Origin: Arthrobacter sp. Hiyo8
GTDB lineage: Bacteria; Actinomycetota; Actinomycetes; Actinomycetales; Micrococcaceae
Direction of reading: 5' to 3'
Assembly (NCBI GenBank): GCA_001549895.1
Contig: AP014719.1
Location: 2,294,001 to 2,358,000, forward strand
DNA: 64,000 nucleotides
Below the pieces are notes generated by a model. The model saw nothing but the letters and a program-made list of their open reading frames with translations. It did no database searches and was not told the origin of the DNA. The position numbers were made by a program, and so were the translations under genes. This document shows, one piece after another, positions 28,537 to 38,712 of this stretch (positions are counted from its first letter, which is position 1; each line of letters begins with the position of its first letter).

Positions 28537-28570
28537 TACGTATGGGCGCGGCGTGGTACATGATTGAGCC

Positions 28571-29594
28571 ATGGACGCCATCGACGCGCTCAATGAAACC
28601 GCCTTCTGGCTGGAACGGGAACTCGCGGACAGCTTCAAGGTCCAGGCCTTCCGCCGGGCTGCGGGAGTCATCGCCGGACTGAGCCACGAGGAACTGACTG
28701 CCCGGCTCAAGGATGGCCGCCTCAAGCGGACCAAGGGAATCGGCAGCCGGACCTTCGAGGTGATCAGCCAGGCCCTGGGCGGCGCTGTTCCCGACTACCT
28801 TGAGAACCTCCGCCGTCGCGGCGCCGAACCTTTGGTCAACGGTGGACACGAGCTGAACGCCGAGCTCCGGGGCGATCTGCATAGCCACAGCAACTGGTCG
28901 GACGGCGGCTCGCCGATTGAGGTTATGGCCGACGCGGCTCGTATACTCGGCCGGGAATATATAGCATTGACCGATCACTCCCCCAACCTCACTATCGCCA
29001 ACGGGCTCAGCCCCGAGCGCTTGATGGAGCAGCTCACCGTTGTGGATGGAATCAACGAACGGTGCGGGCAAGAGTCGGGCTTTCGGCTATTGGCCGGCAT
29101 CGAAGTGGACATCCTTGAAGACGGAGAGCTGGACCAGTCCGCGGAACTGCTGAGCCAACTGGACGTTGTAGTGGCCAGTGTCCACTCGAAGCTCAGGTCG
29201 GACAAACGGCTCATGACCCGGCGGATGCTCACTGCCATCGAAAACCCGCACACGAACGTCCTCGGGCACTGCACCGGCCGCTTGGTGAAGGGATCGCGAG
29301 GAACGCGACCCCATCGGAGTTCGACGCCGAAGAGGTGTTCGCCTCGTGCGCGGAACACAGGGTCGCCGTCGAGATCAATTCGCGGCCCGAACGCCAGGAC
29401 CCGCCGGACGAATTGATTCAAATTGCCCTCGACGCCGGCTGCCTCTTCAGCATCGACAGTGACGCACATGCCCCGGCCAGCTCGACTTCCTCCAGTACGG
29501 TGCGGAGCGGGCGGAAGCCAACGGGGTACCCGCCGATCGCATCATCACGACGTGGCCGTTGGATCGCCTTCTGGAGTGGCTCCAGCCCGGCTAG
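28571..29594 (+). CDS. PHP-domain metallo-hydrolase with N-terminal helix-hairpin-helix region (two frame breaks)
   Basis: About 341 residues after restoring bases near 29297 and 29478. The N-terminal 75 residues (ELADSFKVQAFRRAAGVI, KRTKGIGSRTFEVI) match the helix-hairpin-helix part of family X DNA polymerases. Then comes the PHP domain, with metal motifs DLHSHSNWSD, ALTDHSPN, GIEVDIL, VASVHSK and DSDAHAP. The polymerase domain is missing. PolX-type PHP modules are nucleases or phosphatases, so a DNA-repair phosphoesterase is possible. It converges with the nickel transporter, sharing CTAG as overlapping stops. Confidence 0.82.
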
Positions 29595-30634
29595 CGGCGC
29601 CGCGCCGCCCGGAACCGCAGGGCCGCAACCACCCACACGACGGCGAACAGCCCAATCAGCACCAGCCCGGCGTCACCGAGGTCTATTTCGCCCAGCCACG
29701 TGGTGACCGGATCGCTCAGTCCAAAGGCCGCATTGAGGAAACCGCCCAGTGTGATGACCGAGATGAAGAGCGCCGAAAAGGCCGAGATACCGGTGATAAT
29801 GGCGTTGAATCCAAGCTTGCGCTGGGGATCGTGGATGGCGGATTTGTACATCCGCATCATGGCCACGCCGTTGATGGAATCGCAGAGGGTCATTGCCGCG
29901 GTGAAGGCCAGCGGCAGCGCCAGGAGGGCAAGAACAGACACGCCCGCGAGCGACGCCGCCGTCGTGAGCACCAGCAGCCCGATGGTGGTGGCGGTGTCGA
30001 ATCCAAGCCCGAACAAGAACCCGATCACGTAGATGTTCCGCGGACGCTGGACCTTGGATAGCGGCTTGGCCAAGAGCCGCGCGATGAACCCTTTGGTTTC
30101 GAGGTCGTCGACGGCGATCGCGCCGCCGGCCTGGGCGGCGCGGTACAGCTGAATCGTACGGAGGAACGCCGACCCGTTGAAGATACCCATGGCCAGCAGG
30201 AACATCCCGGACACGCCGCTGCCGATCAGCCCCAGCACGAGGTGTCCGGTGGTGCCGTCCTCCATGAGCTGGCCCACAAGGCTGGCGCCCCCAACCACCA
30301 TCACACCGGCCAGGATTACCACGGAGCTATGGCCCAGGCTGAAGGCAAAGCCGACACTCACGGGGTCCTTGCGCTGTGCCACGAATTTCCGTGTGGAATT
30401 GTCGATCGCCGCGATGTGGTCCCAGTCGTAGCTGTGTTTGATACCGGCCACATAAGCCGTCAGCACGAGACCCAGCGCCAGCGGCTGCCCGCCACTGGCG
30501 CCACCCACCAACAGGAGTACGACGGCGGCAAGGTGCAGGAGGACGACGGAGCCGAACATGAACGCGAGGCGGGACTTCATCGGGAGATGCTCACGCCACC
30601 GGTACATCGAGGCGAGTTCCGCGAGTGACGTCAT
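29591..30634 (-). CDS. NicO/HoxN-type nickel (cobalt) transporter
   Basis: An intact 347-residue protein from ATG 30634 (AGGA nine bases upstream), with about eight helices. The metal signature of the NiCoT family, HX4DH, appears as KHSYDWDHIAAIDN in helix 2, with GFLFGLGFDTATTIGLL in the middle and SLGHSSVV in helix 3. It imports Ni2+ for the adjacent urease. It begins 17 bp after ureD stop and is thus the last gene of the urease operon. Its stop shares CTAG with the convergent PHP gene. Confidence 0.92.
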   Translation of the reverse strand: MTSLAELASMYRWREHLPMKSRLAFMFGSVVLLHLAAVVLLLVGGASGGQPLALGLVLTAYVAGIKHSYDWDHIAAIDNSTRKFVAQRKDPVSVGFAFSLGHSSVVILAGVMVVGGASLVGQLMEDGTTGHLVLGLIGSGVSGMFLLAMGIFNGSAFLRTIQLYRAAQAGGAIAVDDLETKGFIARLLAKPLSKVQRPRNIYVIGFLFGLGFDTATTIGLLVLTTAASLAGVSVLALLALPLAFTAAMTLCDSINGVAMMRMYKSAIHDPQRKLGFNAIITGISAFSALFISVITLGGFLNAAFGLSDPVTTWLGEIDLGDAGLVLIGLFAVVWVVAALRFRAARRR

Positions 30635-30650
30635 CAGTACTTCCTGAGGT

Positions 30651-31671
30651 TCAGCGGGGCCTGCCGTACCAGCGTCCGCGCAGAAGGCCTGTACAGGCAC
30701 CGAGCAATCGATTCAGTTCCTCGGTGCTGTTCGAGAGGGACCGCAGGACCAGGCCCGTCGTGCCTGCAAGGGTTCGGCTCAACGACAAGCCCGAGTACGC
30801 CTCGTACCCCGCCGTCAGCCGGTGCAGTTCATCGGCGAGCGCCTGGTCAACCCGCGGATCCACCACAACGAGCGAACCCAGGTGGCTGTACCCCTCCATG
30901 AAGCCCATTCCGGTCACATCCCCCAGGGGTGGCCGGATCAGGAGGTTGTCGAGCGCAAGCAGCAAGGCGCCGTCGTCGCCCTCCACCTGGATCTCGTTCC
31001 GGAGCCGGAGTTCCCGGTACTTGAAGGAAGCGCCGTCCGGGGACCAGCCCGGAGTGATGACTTCCGCCATGATGAGGCTCGACGTCGGATGCACACTGAT
31101 GTGCGTATCCTGCCGATAGCTGGCCTCCCGGTAGGCGATGAGCTGGTCGGGCGCCAACTCCAGTTCCGCCCCTCCCCCAGCCGGATGTTCATCCGCTGCT
31201 CAGCAAACGATCCCGGAGTCCGATAGATCTTCGTGGCAGACTGCGTCGTCAAAAGCAGCGAAGCCCCAGCCTCGACCTCCACATCCACAACATAGAGATC
31301 CGCCCCAAATACGCCCCGCCCGGATTGACCACGACATAACAAACCTGCCCAGACCCATCCAAGTAGTGCGGCCTCAAAACCCGCAAGGCACCCTGATGAA
31401 ACTGCTGCACGGCCACGGAACGACCAGCACGAAGGGCGACAACGAGGTCGAGGCGCCCCCGAGGTGAGACGACAGCAGCAGCGGAGCCGGATATAGAGGG
31501 CCGCGGCGTGGCGGGCACCGCGAAGGGCCCACTGCCGCGAGGGCCCCGACTCGAGCTTGCGAGAGTTGGGAGCGGCTGGGGACGGGCACGGCCCTCTATA
31601 TCCGGCGAAGCGCCGCAAGCAGCGCCAGCAAGCGGGTCCAGCGCCTCAGCCGCCGTCGCCGTCGTGCTCAT
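30651..31671 (-). CDS. ureD: Urease accessory protein UreD (two frame breaks)
   Basis: About 340 residues with one base missing near 31317 and another near 31173. Core motifs: [52 protein letters not shown], and [13 protein letters not shown] at the C-terminal side. UreD binds apo-urease and, with UreF and UreG, guides nickel insertion. Its ATG overlaps the ureG stop. Residues about 22 to 62 are encoded by an inverted-repeat element (31487-31605) also found upstream of ureF, giving an unusual Pro/Ser/Arg-rich N-terminus. Confidence 0.85.
31487..31605. repeat. Inverted-repeat element A inside ureD
   Basis: CCGGATATAGAGGGCCG (31487-31503) and its exact complement (31589-31605) flank 85 bp. The inner sequence GCGGCGTGGCGGGCACCGCG and the right-end CGGGCACGGCCC also occur, with few changes, in element B at 33007-33061. 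It lies in frame near the start of the ureD coding region, so it is translated. It looks like a small mobile or structured RNA element inserted twice in the urease operon. Confidence 0.8.
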
Positions 31672-32285
31672 GACGCCAGGTCGAGCATCAGGACATCGTG
31701 CCGCATCCATGCGATGACCTTGTCCAGCCCTTCGTCGGTCTTCAGGTTGGTGAAGCAGAAGGGCTTGTCGCCGCGGAATTCCTTGGAGTCCCGTTCCATG
31801 ACGGACAGGTCTGCGCCGACGAATGGGGCGAGGTCGGTCTTGTTGATGATGAACAGGTCCGACTTGATCATGCCTTGGCCGGCTTTGCGGGGGATTTTCT
31901 CGCCCTGGGCGACGTCGATGATGTAGATCGAGAAGTCCACGAGTTCTGGGCTGAACGTGGCGGAGAGGTTGTCGCCGCCGGATTCGACGAAGATGACCTG
32001 CAGGTCGGGGTGGCGTCTCTTGAGTTCCTCGATGGCCGCCGTGTTCATGGAGGTGTCTTCGCGGATGGCGGTGTGCGGGCAGCCGCCGGTTTCGACGCCG
32101 ATGATGCGGTCTTCGGGCAGGATGCCGTTGGCCGCGAGGATTTTGGCGTCTTCGATCGTGTAGATGTCGTTGGTGATGGCGGCCATGGAGATTTCCCGGC
32201 TCATGTGGCGGGTCAGGCGCTCAACGAGCTGCGTTTTGCCGGCACCTACCGGTCCGCCGATGCCGATCTTGATGGGTTCAGACAT
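31668..32285 (-). CDS. ureG: Urease accessory GTPase UreG
   Basis: An intact 205-residue protein. P-loop GGPVGAGKT at residues 10-18, Ni/Zn-binding CPH in [29 protein letters not shown], and the G4 motif INKTDL. It hydrolyses GTP to drive nickel delivery to urease. It lies between ureF and ureD, with its stop overlapping the ureD start. It is one of the few genes in the operon with no frame break. Confidence 0.96.
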   Translation of the reverse strand: MSEPIKIGIGGPVGAGKTQLVERLTRHMSREISMAAITNDIYTIEDAKILAANGILPEDRIIGVETGGCPHTAIREDTSMNTAAIEELKRRHPDLQVIFVESGGDNLSATFSPELVDFSIYIIDVAQGEKIPRKAGQGMIKSDLFIINKTDLAPFVGADLSVMERDSKEFRGDKPFCFTNLKTDEGLDKVIAWMRHDVLMLDLAS

Positions 32286-32301
32286 GTGTCCTCCTATGGT
32301 T

Positions 32302-32970
32302 CTAGCTCATGAACATGCGCGCACGTTGCCATTCGTGCCGCATCTGCGAAATTTCCAGGCCAGGGCTGACGGCTCCGAAGTCGTCCCAGCTGAGGTGCCG
32401 GACATGTTCGACGGCGGCAGCGACGTCGTCGTGCGCTTTGCGCAGCAGCCGCTGCCCGGAGTTCTGGCCGAGCGGGATGGCGCGCACGGCGTTCTGGGTC
32501 AGCGAGGTGACGGTCGCGAAAAGGTACGCGGCCAGCGCTTCTTCGAAGGGCACGCCCAGCGAGCGCGCGACGACGGCGAACGCCAGCGGCTGATGGCCGG
32601 CGGCCCCGCCGGTGGTCACCATAGCCCGGTATGCTTCCAGCTCGGCCGAGGGAAAGACTTCGGTCCCGATCTCGATCAGCCGCCCGCCCATTTTGGTACT
32701 CGCCTCCCGCAACTGCCGAGGCAAGAGCTGAGCACTCAAATGCGCATCCAACTCCCCCAAATCCACCCCTTCATAAAGGAACCGGATGGCCAGCCCATCG
32801 GAATAAGTCAACTGCTGCCCCACAAACGCAGACAGCCAAACCCAAAACTCCCCTCATCAGAAACGACCCCCGCTCGATGTACGTCTCAAACCCCAAAGAA
32901 TGAGCAAACGCCCGGTAGGCAAAGCGGAGTCGCACAGCTGCTGGAGGGCGAGCTGATAAGTGGCGCTCAT
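32302..32970 (-). CDS. ureF: Urease accessory protein UreF (three frame breaks)
   Basis: About 223 residues once three bases are restored (near 32908, 32880 and 32855, the last two in G runs). The N-terminus [20 protein letters not shown] continues as [15 protein letters not shown], then [17 protein letters not shown]. It is all-helical with the closing [16 protein letters not shown]. UreF links UreG to the UreD-urease complex and acts as a GTPase regulator. It is preceded by a second inverted-repeat element (33007-33061). Confidence 0.88.
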
Positions 32971-33006
32971 CGGTCGCCCCAAAGGCGAGACGACAAGCAG
33001 CCGACC

Positions 33007-33061
33007 CGGATTTGGGGCCGCGGTGTGGAGGGCACCGCGAAGCGGGCACGGCCCAAATCCG
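33007..33061. repeat. Inverted-repeat element B between ureE and ureF
   Basis: CGGATTTGGGGCCG at 33007-33020 and CGGCCCAAATCCG at 33049-33061 form an imperfect inverted repeat with one extra G. The interior GCGGTGTGGAGGGCACCGCG is nearly the same as in element A within ureD. It lies in the 132-bp gap between the ureE stop and the ureF start and can fold as a stem in the operon transcript. Confidence 0.75.
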
Positions 33062-33102
33062 TGGCGGCGCCCCAACCCGACCGCCCGCCGCGGCCAACGA
33101 GC

Positions 33103-33588
33103 TCAGTGCGTGTGTTCAGCATGGCGGAAAGGCACCGGCATTACGCGTTCCTGGCGGTCATAAGGCACGCCGACGTGTTTGAGGTAGTCCTCGACCGTGT
33201 GGTCGTACTGGCACACCATGACTTCGGCCCCGTATTCGGAGTCGCCGTCGAAGAACTGGGCCTGCAGGTGCCTGTTGCCGAGAGAGTGCGCCACTACGCC
33301 CATTTCGTAGATGCTGCTCGCGGCGATGACCAGGACGTCGCTCGGCAGCACGGAGACCACGATGAGGTTCGCGTCCTCGACGGCGAGGATGTCGCCGTCG
33401 CGCAGGTCCCCGGATCCGGCGGGGAGGCGGATGCCGAGCTCCTTCCCGTGGTCCGTGGTGACGCGTTGGATGCGTTTGACCAGCTGGGCGCTGGGTAAGA
33501 CGACCTTCTCCTTGTGGAGTTTGGCCAAAGCCGCGGCCTCGGCCTGCGGCAGTTCATGTAGGTTGCCGAGGATCTTTTCGATGATCAT
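33103..33588 (-). CDS. ureE: Urease accessory metallochaperone UreE
   Basis: An intact 161-residue protein. The N-terminal peptide-binding domain has KVVLPSAQLVKRIQRVTTDHGKELGIRLP. The metal-binding C-terminal domain has SSIYEMGVVAHSLGNRHLQAQF, in which the His in LGNRH is the conserved nickel ligand. The protein ends in FRHAEHTH, a short His-rich tail. It delivers nickel to the UreDFG-urease complex. It is placed between ureC and ureF as in other actinobacterial operons. Confidence 0.93.
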   Translation of the reverse strand: MIIEKILGNLHELPQAEAAALAKLHKEKVVLPSAQLVKRIQRVTTDHGKELGIRLPAGSGDLRDGDILAVEDANLIVVSVLPSDVLVIAASSIYEMGVVAHSLGNRHLQAQFFDGDSEYGAEVMVCQYDHTVEDYLKHVGVPYDRQERVMPVPFRHAEHTH

Positions 33589-33608
33589 GTGGTTCTCCTC
33601 CCGGCGAT

Positions 33609-35351
33609 CTAGAAAAGGAAGTAGCGCTGGGCCATGGGCAGCACGTCGGAAGGCTCACAGGTGACGTCTTCGCCGTCGACCGTCACTTTGTAGGTTTCGG
33701 GGTCGACGGCGATATCGGGAGTTTCGCCGTTGAACTTGAGGTCCGCTTTGCGCAAGTTCCGGATACCGGAGACCGCCCGGATGACGCGTTCAAGGCCAAG
33801 CTCTTCCGGAACGCCGGCGTCGATGGCCGCCTTGGACAGGAAGGTAATGGACGACTGCTGCAGCGCTTTGCCGTGGGTGGCGAACATCGGGCGCATGGTA
33901 CGTGGCTGCGGTGTGGGGATGGAGCCGTTGGAATCGCCCATGAGCGCGTAGGCGATCTGCCCGCCTTTGAGGACCAGTTCAGGCTTCACACCGAAGAAGG
34001 CCGGATTCCAGAGGACGAGGTCGGCGAACTTTCCCACTTCCACGGAGCCGATGGAGTCTGCCATTCCCTGCGCGATCGCGGGTTGATGGTGTATTTGGAG
34101 ATGTAGCGCTTGATCCGGAAGTTGTCGCTCTCCGCGCCCAAGCCGTTCGGAGCGCCGTGGCTTGCACCTGACGCATCCTTGAGGACGCCCCGCTGCCGCT
34201 TCATGGCGTCGGCCACTTGCCAGGTACGGATGACCACTTCGCCCACGCGGCCCATGGCCTGGGAATCCGATGAGGTCATGGAGAAGATGCCCAAGTCCTG
34301 GAGCACGTCTTCGGCGGCGATGGTTTCGGCCCGGATGCGGGAATCAGCGAACGCCACGTCTTCCGGGATGTCCGGGTTGAGGTGGTGGCACACCATGAGC
34401 ATGTCCAGGTGCTCTTCGATGGTGTTGCGCGTGTACGGGAGCGTGGGGTTGGTGGATGCCGGGAGCACGTTGGGCAATCCGGCGATCTTGATGATGTCCG
34501 GAGCGTGGCCGCCGCCGGCGCCTTCGGTATGGAAGGTGTGGATCACTCGGCCGTCGATGGCCTTGATGGTGTCCTCCACGAATCCGCACTCGTTGAGGGT
34601 GTCCGTGTGGATGGCTACCTGTACGTCGTATTCGTCGGCTACGCGCAGCGACATGTCGATGGAGGATGTCGTGGCGCCCCAGTCCTCGTGGACTTTGAGG
34701 CCCACTGCTCCTGCGCGGATCTGTTCGGCGAGCGGCTCGGTGGCGGACGCGTGGCCCTTGCCGAAGAGGCCTATATTGATCGGCAGCCCTTCCGCGGCTT
34801 GCAGCATCCGCGAAATGTGCCATTTGCCGGCGTGATGGTGGTGGCCTTGGTACCTTCGGCTGGTCCCGTGCCACCGCCGACCATAGTGGTGATGCCGCTG
34901 CACAGGGCCGTGGGGACTTGGTCCGGGGAAATGTAGTGGATGTGGGTGTCGACGCCGCCTGCAGTGAGGATCTTGCCTTCCCCGGCGATCATCTCAGTAC
35001 TGGCCCCGATCACGATGTCCACGCCGTCGGCGATCTGGGGTTGCCGGCCTTGCCGATCTTGAAGATGTGGCCGTCTTTGAGCGCCACATCGGCCTTGTAT
35101 ATTCCGGTGTAGTCGAGGACCACGACGTTCGAAATGACGGTGTCCGGGACGTCCTCATCCCGGGTCACTTGGCCGTTCTGCCCCATGCCGTCGCGGACCA
35201 CTTTGCCTCCGCCGAACATGACCTCTTCGCCGTAGACCGTGTAGTCCTTCTCGATCTCAAGGAAAAGTTCGGTGTCCGCCAAGCGGATGGAGTCGCCAGT
35301 CGTCGGGCCGTAAAGGTCTGCGTACTGCTTGCGCGAAATTTCGAAGCTCAC
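33609..35351 (-). CDS. ureC: Urease subunit alpha (three frame breaks)
   Basis: About 581 residues with bases missing near 35040, 34820 and 34085. Starts at GTG 35351 ([27 protein letters not shown]). Nickel and active-site motifs: [12 protein letters not shown], carbamylated Lys in [37 protein letters not shown] and [13 protein letters not shown]. It hydrolyses urea to ammonia and carbamate in the cytoplasm. The start overlaps the ureB stop (GTGA). The operon order is ureA-B-C-E-F-G-D. Confidence 0.93.
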
Positions 35352-35733
35352 TGGGCTGTCCCTTCTGTGCTGGCACCGGGCCGGTCGGTGTAAGCGGCAG
35401 CGTCGCCGTCGTTCTTTCCGGCGTCGGCGTCAAGGGGCCGTTGACTGCGTTCCGCAGGCCGTAGACTTCGCGGCTGCCCTCAAGCGCGATGAGTTTGACG
35501 GTCTTGGAATCGCCGGGTTCGAAGCGAGCAGCCGTTCCGGCAGGGATGTCCAGCCGGCGGCCGTACGCGGCTTCGCGGTCAAAATCGAGCGCGGGATTCG
35601 ACTCGGCAAAGTGGTAGTGCGAGCCCACCTGGACCGGGCGGTCGCCACGGTTGACGACGTCGACGGCGATTGCCTCGCGTCCGCTGTTGCAGGCGATGGG
35701 CTCTGCTTGGAGACGGTACTCACCGGGAATCAT
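35348..35733 (-). CDS. ureB: Urease subunit beta (one frame break)
   Basis: About 128 residues with one base missing near 35420; the corrected end reads [20 protein letters not shown] and stops on the ureC start. The core is [19 protein letters not shown], then [27 protein letters not shown], with [15 protein letters not shown], all standard for UreB. It forms the trimeric urease core with UreA and UreC. It begins nine bases after the ureA stop. Confidence 0.93.
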
Positions 35734-35742
35734 GTTGGCCTC

Positions 35743-36045
35743 CTAGCGGATCGGGTCGTGGACGGTGACGAGCTTGGTGCCGTCGGGGAAAGTGGCCTCG
35801 ATCTGGACGTCATGGATCATCTCTGGCACGCCCTCCATCACGTCTTCACGGCGAAGCAAGGTGGTCCCGTAGCTCATGAGTTCTGCGACGGTTTTGCCGT
35901 CACGGGCGCCCTCGATCAGTTCGTAGCTGATGACGGCCACGGCTTCGGGAAAGTTGAGCTTCAAGCCACGGGATTGCCGACGGCGGGCGAGGTCGGCCGC
36001 GACCACGATCATGAGCTTTTCCTGCTCACGGGGCAAAAGATGCAT
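35743..36045 (-). CDS. ureA: Urease subunit gamma
   Basis: An intact 100-residue protein: [23 protein letters not shown], then [28 protein letters not shown], and the end VTVHDPI. It is the first gene of the urease operon, with TTAAGGAG seven bases before ATG. The 204-bp region upstream (36046-36249) holds the operon promoter; no clear GlnR or AmtR box was recognised in it. Confidence 0.96.
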   Translation of the reverse strand: MHLLPREQEKLMIVVAADLARRRQSRGLKLNFPEAVAVISYELIEGARDGKTVAELMSYGTTLLRREDVMEGVPEMIHDVQIEATFPDGTKLVTVHDPIR

Positions 36046-36249
36046 CGGTTCTCCTTAAAAGTTCTGTGCTGCAGAAGCGGACATCAGATCACTCGAGGCT
36101 CTGATAAGCCGAGGACGTCGGGGCAGCTACTACGGTTATAACGCCAAACATCAGACATATCCAGTTGGACCATTCACCGCCCCTCCCGAACGAATTGTGA
36201 CCAGCCTAAAGCCTTTAAGTTTCCGTCGGATTTCCGTGATCCCGCGGCA

Positions 36250-36858
36250 TCAGGCCTTCTTGGCGCGGTGCTTCCTGACCTGCCAGACAAGCACAATCGC
36301 CACTACAATGACTGCCACCACGGCCGCTGCCCCCCGGCCCACCACGCGGGCCACTTCTTCGTACGAATTTCCGGCCACAAAGCCGAGCGTTACGAACAAG
36401 GACCCCCAGATAATGCCGCCGCTGAAATTCCAGAACGCGAAGCGCCGGTAGGGCATGCGGCTGAGTCCGGCGAGCGCAGGCATCACGGCACGAAAGAAGG
36501 CGGTAAACCTGCCCAGGAGCACCGCGACGCCGCCTTTGTCCTTGAGGAAGTCTTCGGCCCTCTGCAATTGGGCGCGTCTCTTGTCCAGGATTTTCAAGGC
36601 CATCACCCGCGGACCGAAGTGTTTGCCTATTTCGTAACCCACGGTGTCCCCCGTGATCGCGGCCGTGACCACAATGGCGATCATGGCCCACAATTCGAAG
36701 AGCCCGCGGCTCGAAATCACCCCGCCGACCACTGCCGCCGTTTCACCGGGGATCACAAAGCCCACAAAAATTGCATCCTCAGCGAACACGAGGGCGAAAA
36801 CGATGCACGCGATCACAAGCGGGCTGGTATTCAAGAGTCCGTCCAAAAGCGCTTGCAT
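36250..36858 (-). CDS. DedA-family membrane protein
   Basis: An intact 202-residue protein from ATG 36858. DedA/SNARE-associated features: FAEDAIFVGFVIPGETAAVVGG, GRFTAFFRAVMPALAGLSRMPYRRF and NFSGGIIWGS, with about five helices and a basic tail. DedA proteins are flippase-like transporters of undecaprenyl phosphate or phosphatidylethanolamine. It is divergent from the CoA-transferase gene and shares no operon with urease, its neighbour on the other side. Confidence 0.9.
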   Translation of the reverse strand: MQALLDGLLNTSPLVIACIVFALVFAEDAIFVGFVIPGETAAVVGGVISSRGLFELWAMIAIVVTAAITGDTVGYEIGKHFGPRVMALKILDKRRAQLQRAEDFLKDKGGVAVLLGRFTAFFRAVMPALAGLSRMPYRRFAFWNFSGGIIWGSLFVTLGFVAGNSYEEVARVVGRGAAAVVAVIVVAIVLVWQVRKHRAKKA

Positions 36859-36944
36859 GAAGAACAGTCTGGCAGTTGGAGGCCCACTTGGGCAGGAGGC
36901 GTTAGATCCGGCTGCCATTGCTCGTTTCGTGTGGCCCGTCAAGA

Positions 36945-38342
36945 ATGGTGAGTGTGAACGACAGCTTCGTTGATGTGACTTCCCGAGTGTGGCACGCAAT
37001 CGGCGCCGATGATGCGGATTGGCCGGCCACCCAGCTAACGACAACAGGGCCCCGGGCCGTTCTCCCGGCCGCTTTCGACGTGACAGGACTGGCGACGGGG
37101 GCGGTTGTGGTCGCGACAGTGGCCGCTGAGCAGTTCCTCGCAGCCCGCCGCCAGTCAGGGCCGCGAGCGGTGACGGTAGACAGCCGGGAGTCCTGCGCCG
37201 CGTTCGCCTCCGAGCGGCTGTTCACCCCGATCGGCTGGACCCGGCCGCCACTGTGGGACCCATCGCCGGGAACTATCGCACGGGGGACGCGTGGATCCGG
37301 CTGCACACCAACTACGCCAGCCACCGCGCCGCCGTCGTGCGGGTGCTCGGCGCCCATGACCGCGAAACAGTTCAGGCCGCAGTGGCTGGGTTTCCCGCCG
37401 AAGAATTGGAGACAGCCATCGTGGAGGCGGGCGGATGCGCCGCCGTCATGCGCAACCGCGGGCAATGGCTCGCCTCGGCTCCGGGGATGGCGACGGCGGA
37501 CGCGCCGCCGCTGACCGTCGTCGAACGCCGTTCAACCGGCACCGGCCCACCGGACACTGTCGGCGAAATGCCCTTCCACGGGGTGCGTGTGCTCGACCTG
37601 ACGCGGGTGATCGCAGGACCCGTGTGCACCAAGTTCCTCGCCGGTTACGGTGCCGACGTGCTGCGGATCGACCCGCCGGGCTTTGAAGAGGTGCCGTCGC
37701 TGCTGCCTGAGACGACGCTGGGCAAACGAACCGCCGCTTTGGATCTCACTGCCCCGACCGACCGCGCGATATTCGAGGAACTGCTCGCGGGCGCCGATGT
37801 GCTCGTGTCGGGACTGCGGCCCGACGCCCTGAAACGTCTGGGCTACGACGACGGGTCCCTGATCGCCATGAACCCCGGCCTGATCATCGCCAGCTTGGAC
37901 GCCTACGGCTGGGATGGTCCCTGGCGCAATCGGCGCGGGTTCGACAGCCTGGTCCAGATGAGCTGCGGAATCGCCGACGCCGGAGCCACGGCCAGGGCCA
38001 AGCGGAGCCCACCCCGCTTCCCGTCCAGGCCCTCGACCACGCGACCGGCTGGCTATTGGCCGCGGCCGTCGCCCGTGCCCTGACCCGGCGCCTTAGCCAC
38101 TCGGTGACGGCCCGCATCCAGGGCTCACTCATCGGTACGGCCAATTTGCTGTACTCGCTGACCCCGCCGACTGATCACCTGTCCGTAGCTGCACCGAATG
38201 ACTTCACCTTGGTGGAAACCAGCACCGACTGGGACCGGCGCGACGCGTGCCACTTCCGGGGCGAATCGACGGCGTCGTCGCGCATTGGTCGCAGCAAGCC
38301 GGACCGCTCGGCCGTCACCCGGCCGCGTGGGCCACGCCGTAG
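36945..38342 (+). CDS. CaiB/BaiF family III CoA-transferase-like protein (three frame breaks)
   Basis: About 466 residues after restoring bases near 37258, 37985 and 38234. The C-terminal half has the family III core: FHGVRVLDLTRVIAGPVCTKFLAGYGADVLRID, GKRTAALDL, LVSGLRPDALKRLGYD and IIASLDAYGWDGPW. The N-terminal half (FVDVTSRVWHAIGADDAD) is an additional, weaker copy, as in two-domain members. Family III enzymes move CoA between organic acids. The catalytic Asp of the family was not located with certainty. ATG at 36945; GTG at 36954 is also possible. Confidence 0.8.
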
Positions 38343-38360
38343 TTTCGCCTGGCACAAGTA

Positions 38361-38390
38361 AACCCCCGGAACCGTGCGGTTCCGGGGGTT
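38361..38390. terminator. Rho-independent terminator between CoA-transferase and tRNA-Lys
   Basis: AACCCCCGGAACC, loop GTGC, GGTTCCGGGGGTT followed by TTGGG on the plus strand; on the minus strand the same stem follows the tRNA and is followed by TACTTG. It probably ends both convergent units. Confidence 0.85.
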
Positions 38391-38395
38391 TTGGG

Positions 38396-38468
38396 TGGGC
38401 CCTGTGGGGATCGAACCCACGACCCACGGATTAAAAGTCCGATGCTCTACCAACTGAGCTAAAGGCCC
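38396..38468 (-). tRNA. tRNA-Lys (UUU)
   Basis: A 73-nt cloverleaf on the minus strand: acceptor GGGCCTT with AGGGCCC and discriminator A, D-arm AGCTCAGTTGGTAGAGC, anticodon loop CTTTTAA with anticodon TTT, T-arm GTGGGTTCGATCCCCAC. All stems pair. CCA is not encoded. Confidence 0.97.
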
Positions 38469-38712
38469 CTGCCGACTGTAGAAACAGCCATAAATACTGT
38501 ACCTCAAGCTCAAGGCCGTTTTGACACGCGCGGCCCCCACGCCGTCGTGACCTCTTTTGACCCCAACCCCGACGACGACGCGCGGCAACCGCGGCGTGTC
38601 GCGGCGCCCATGGATTCAAAGAGGGTCAGGAAAGGAACGCCCCGCAGCAGGCACCACCACAACAAGCCCAGTCAAGAGTGCACGAGCGAAAACACAGGAG
38701 TAGCGTTGGGGC

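Noticed and set aside
31698..32312. Plus-strand frame of 204 residues opposite ureG
   Set aside because: It mirrors the well-supported ureG gene and has low-complexity acidic composition.
29591..36045. Horizontal transfer of the urease operon
   Set aside because: Gene order, GC content and style match the neighbours; no integrase, IS or tRNA border was seen.
36046..36249. GlnR or AmtR nitrogen-control site before ureA
   Set aside because: AC-GAAAC-like pieces occur but without correct spacing; not enough to call.
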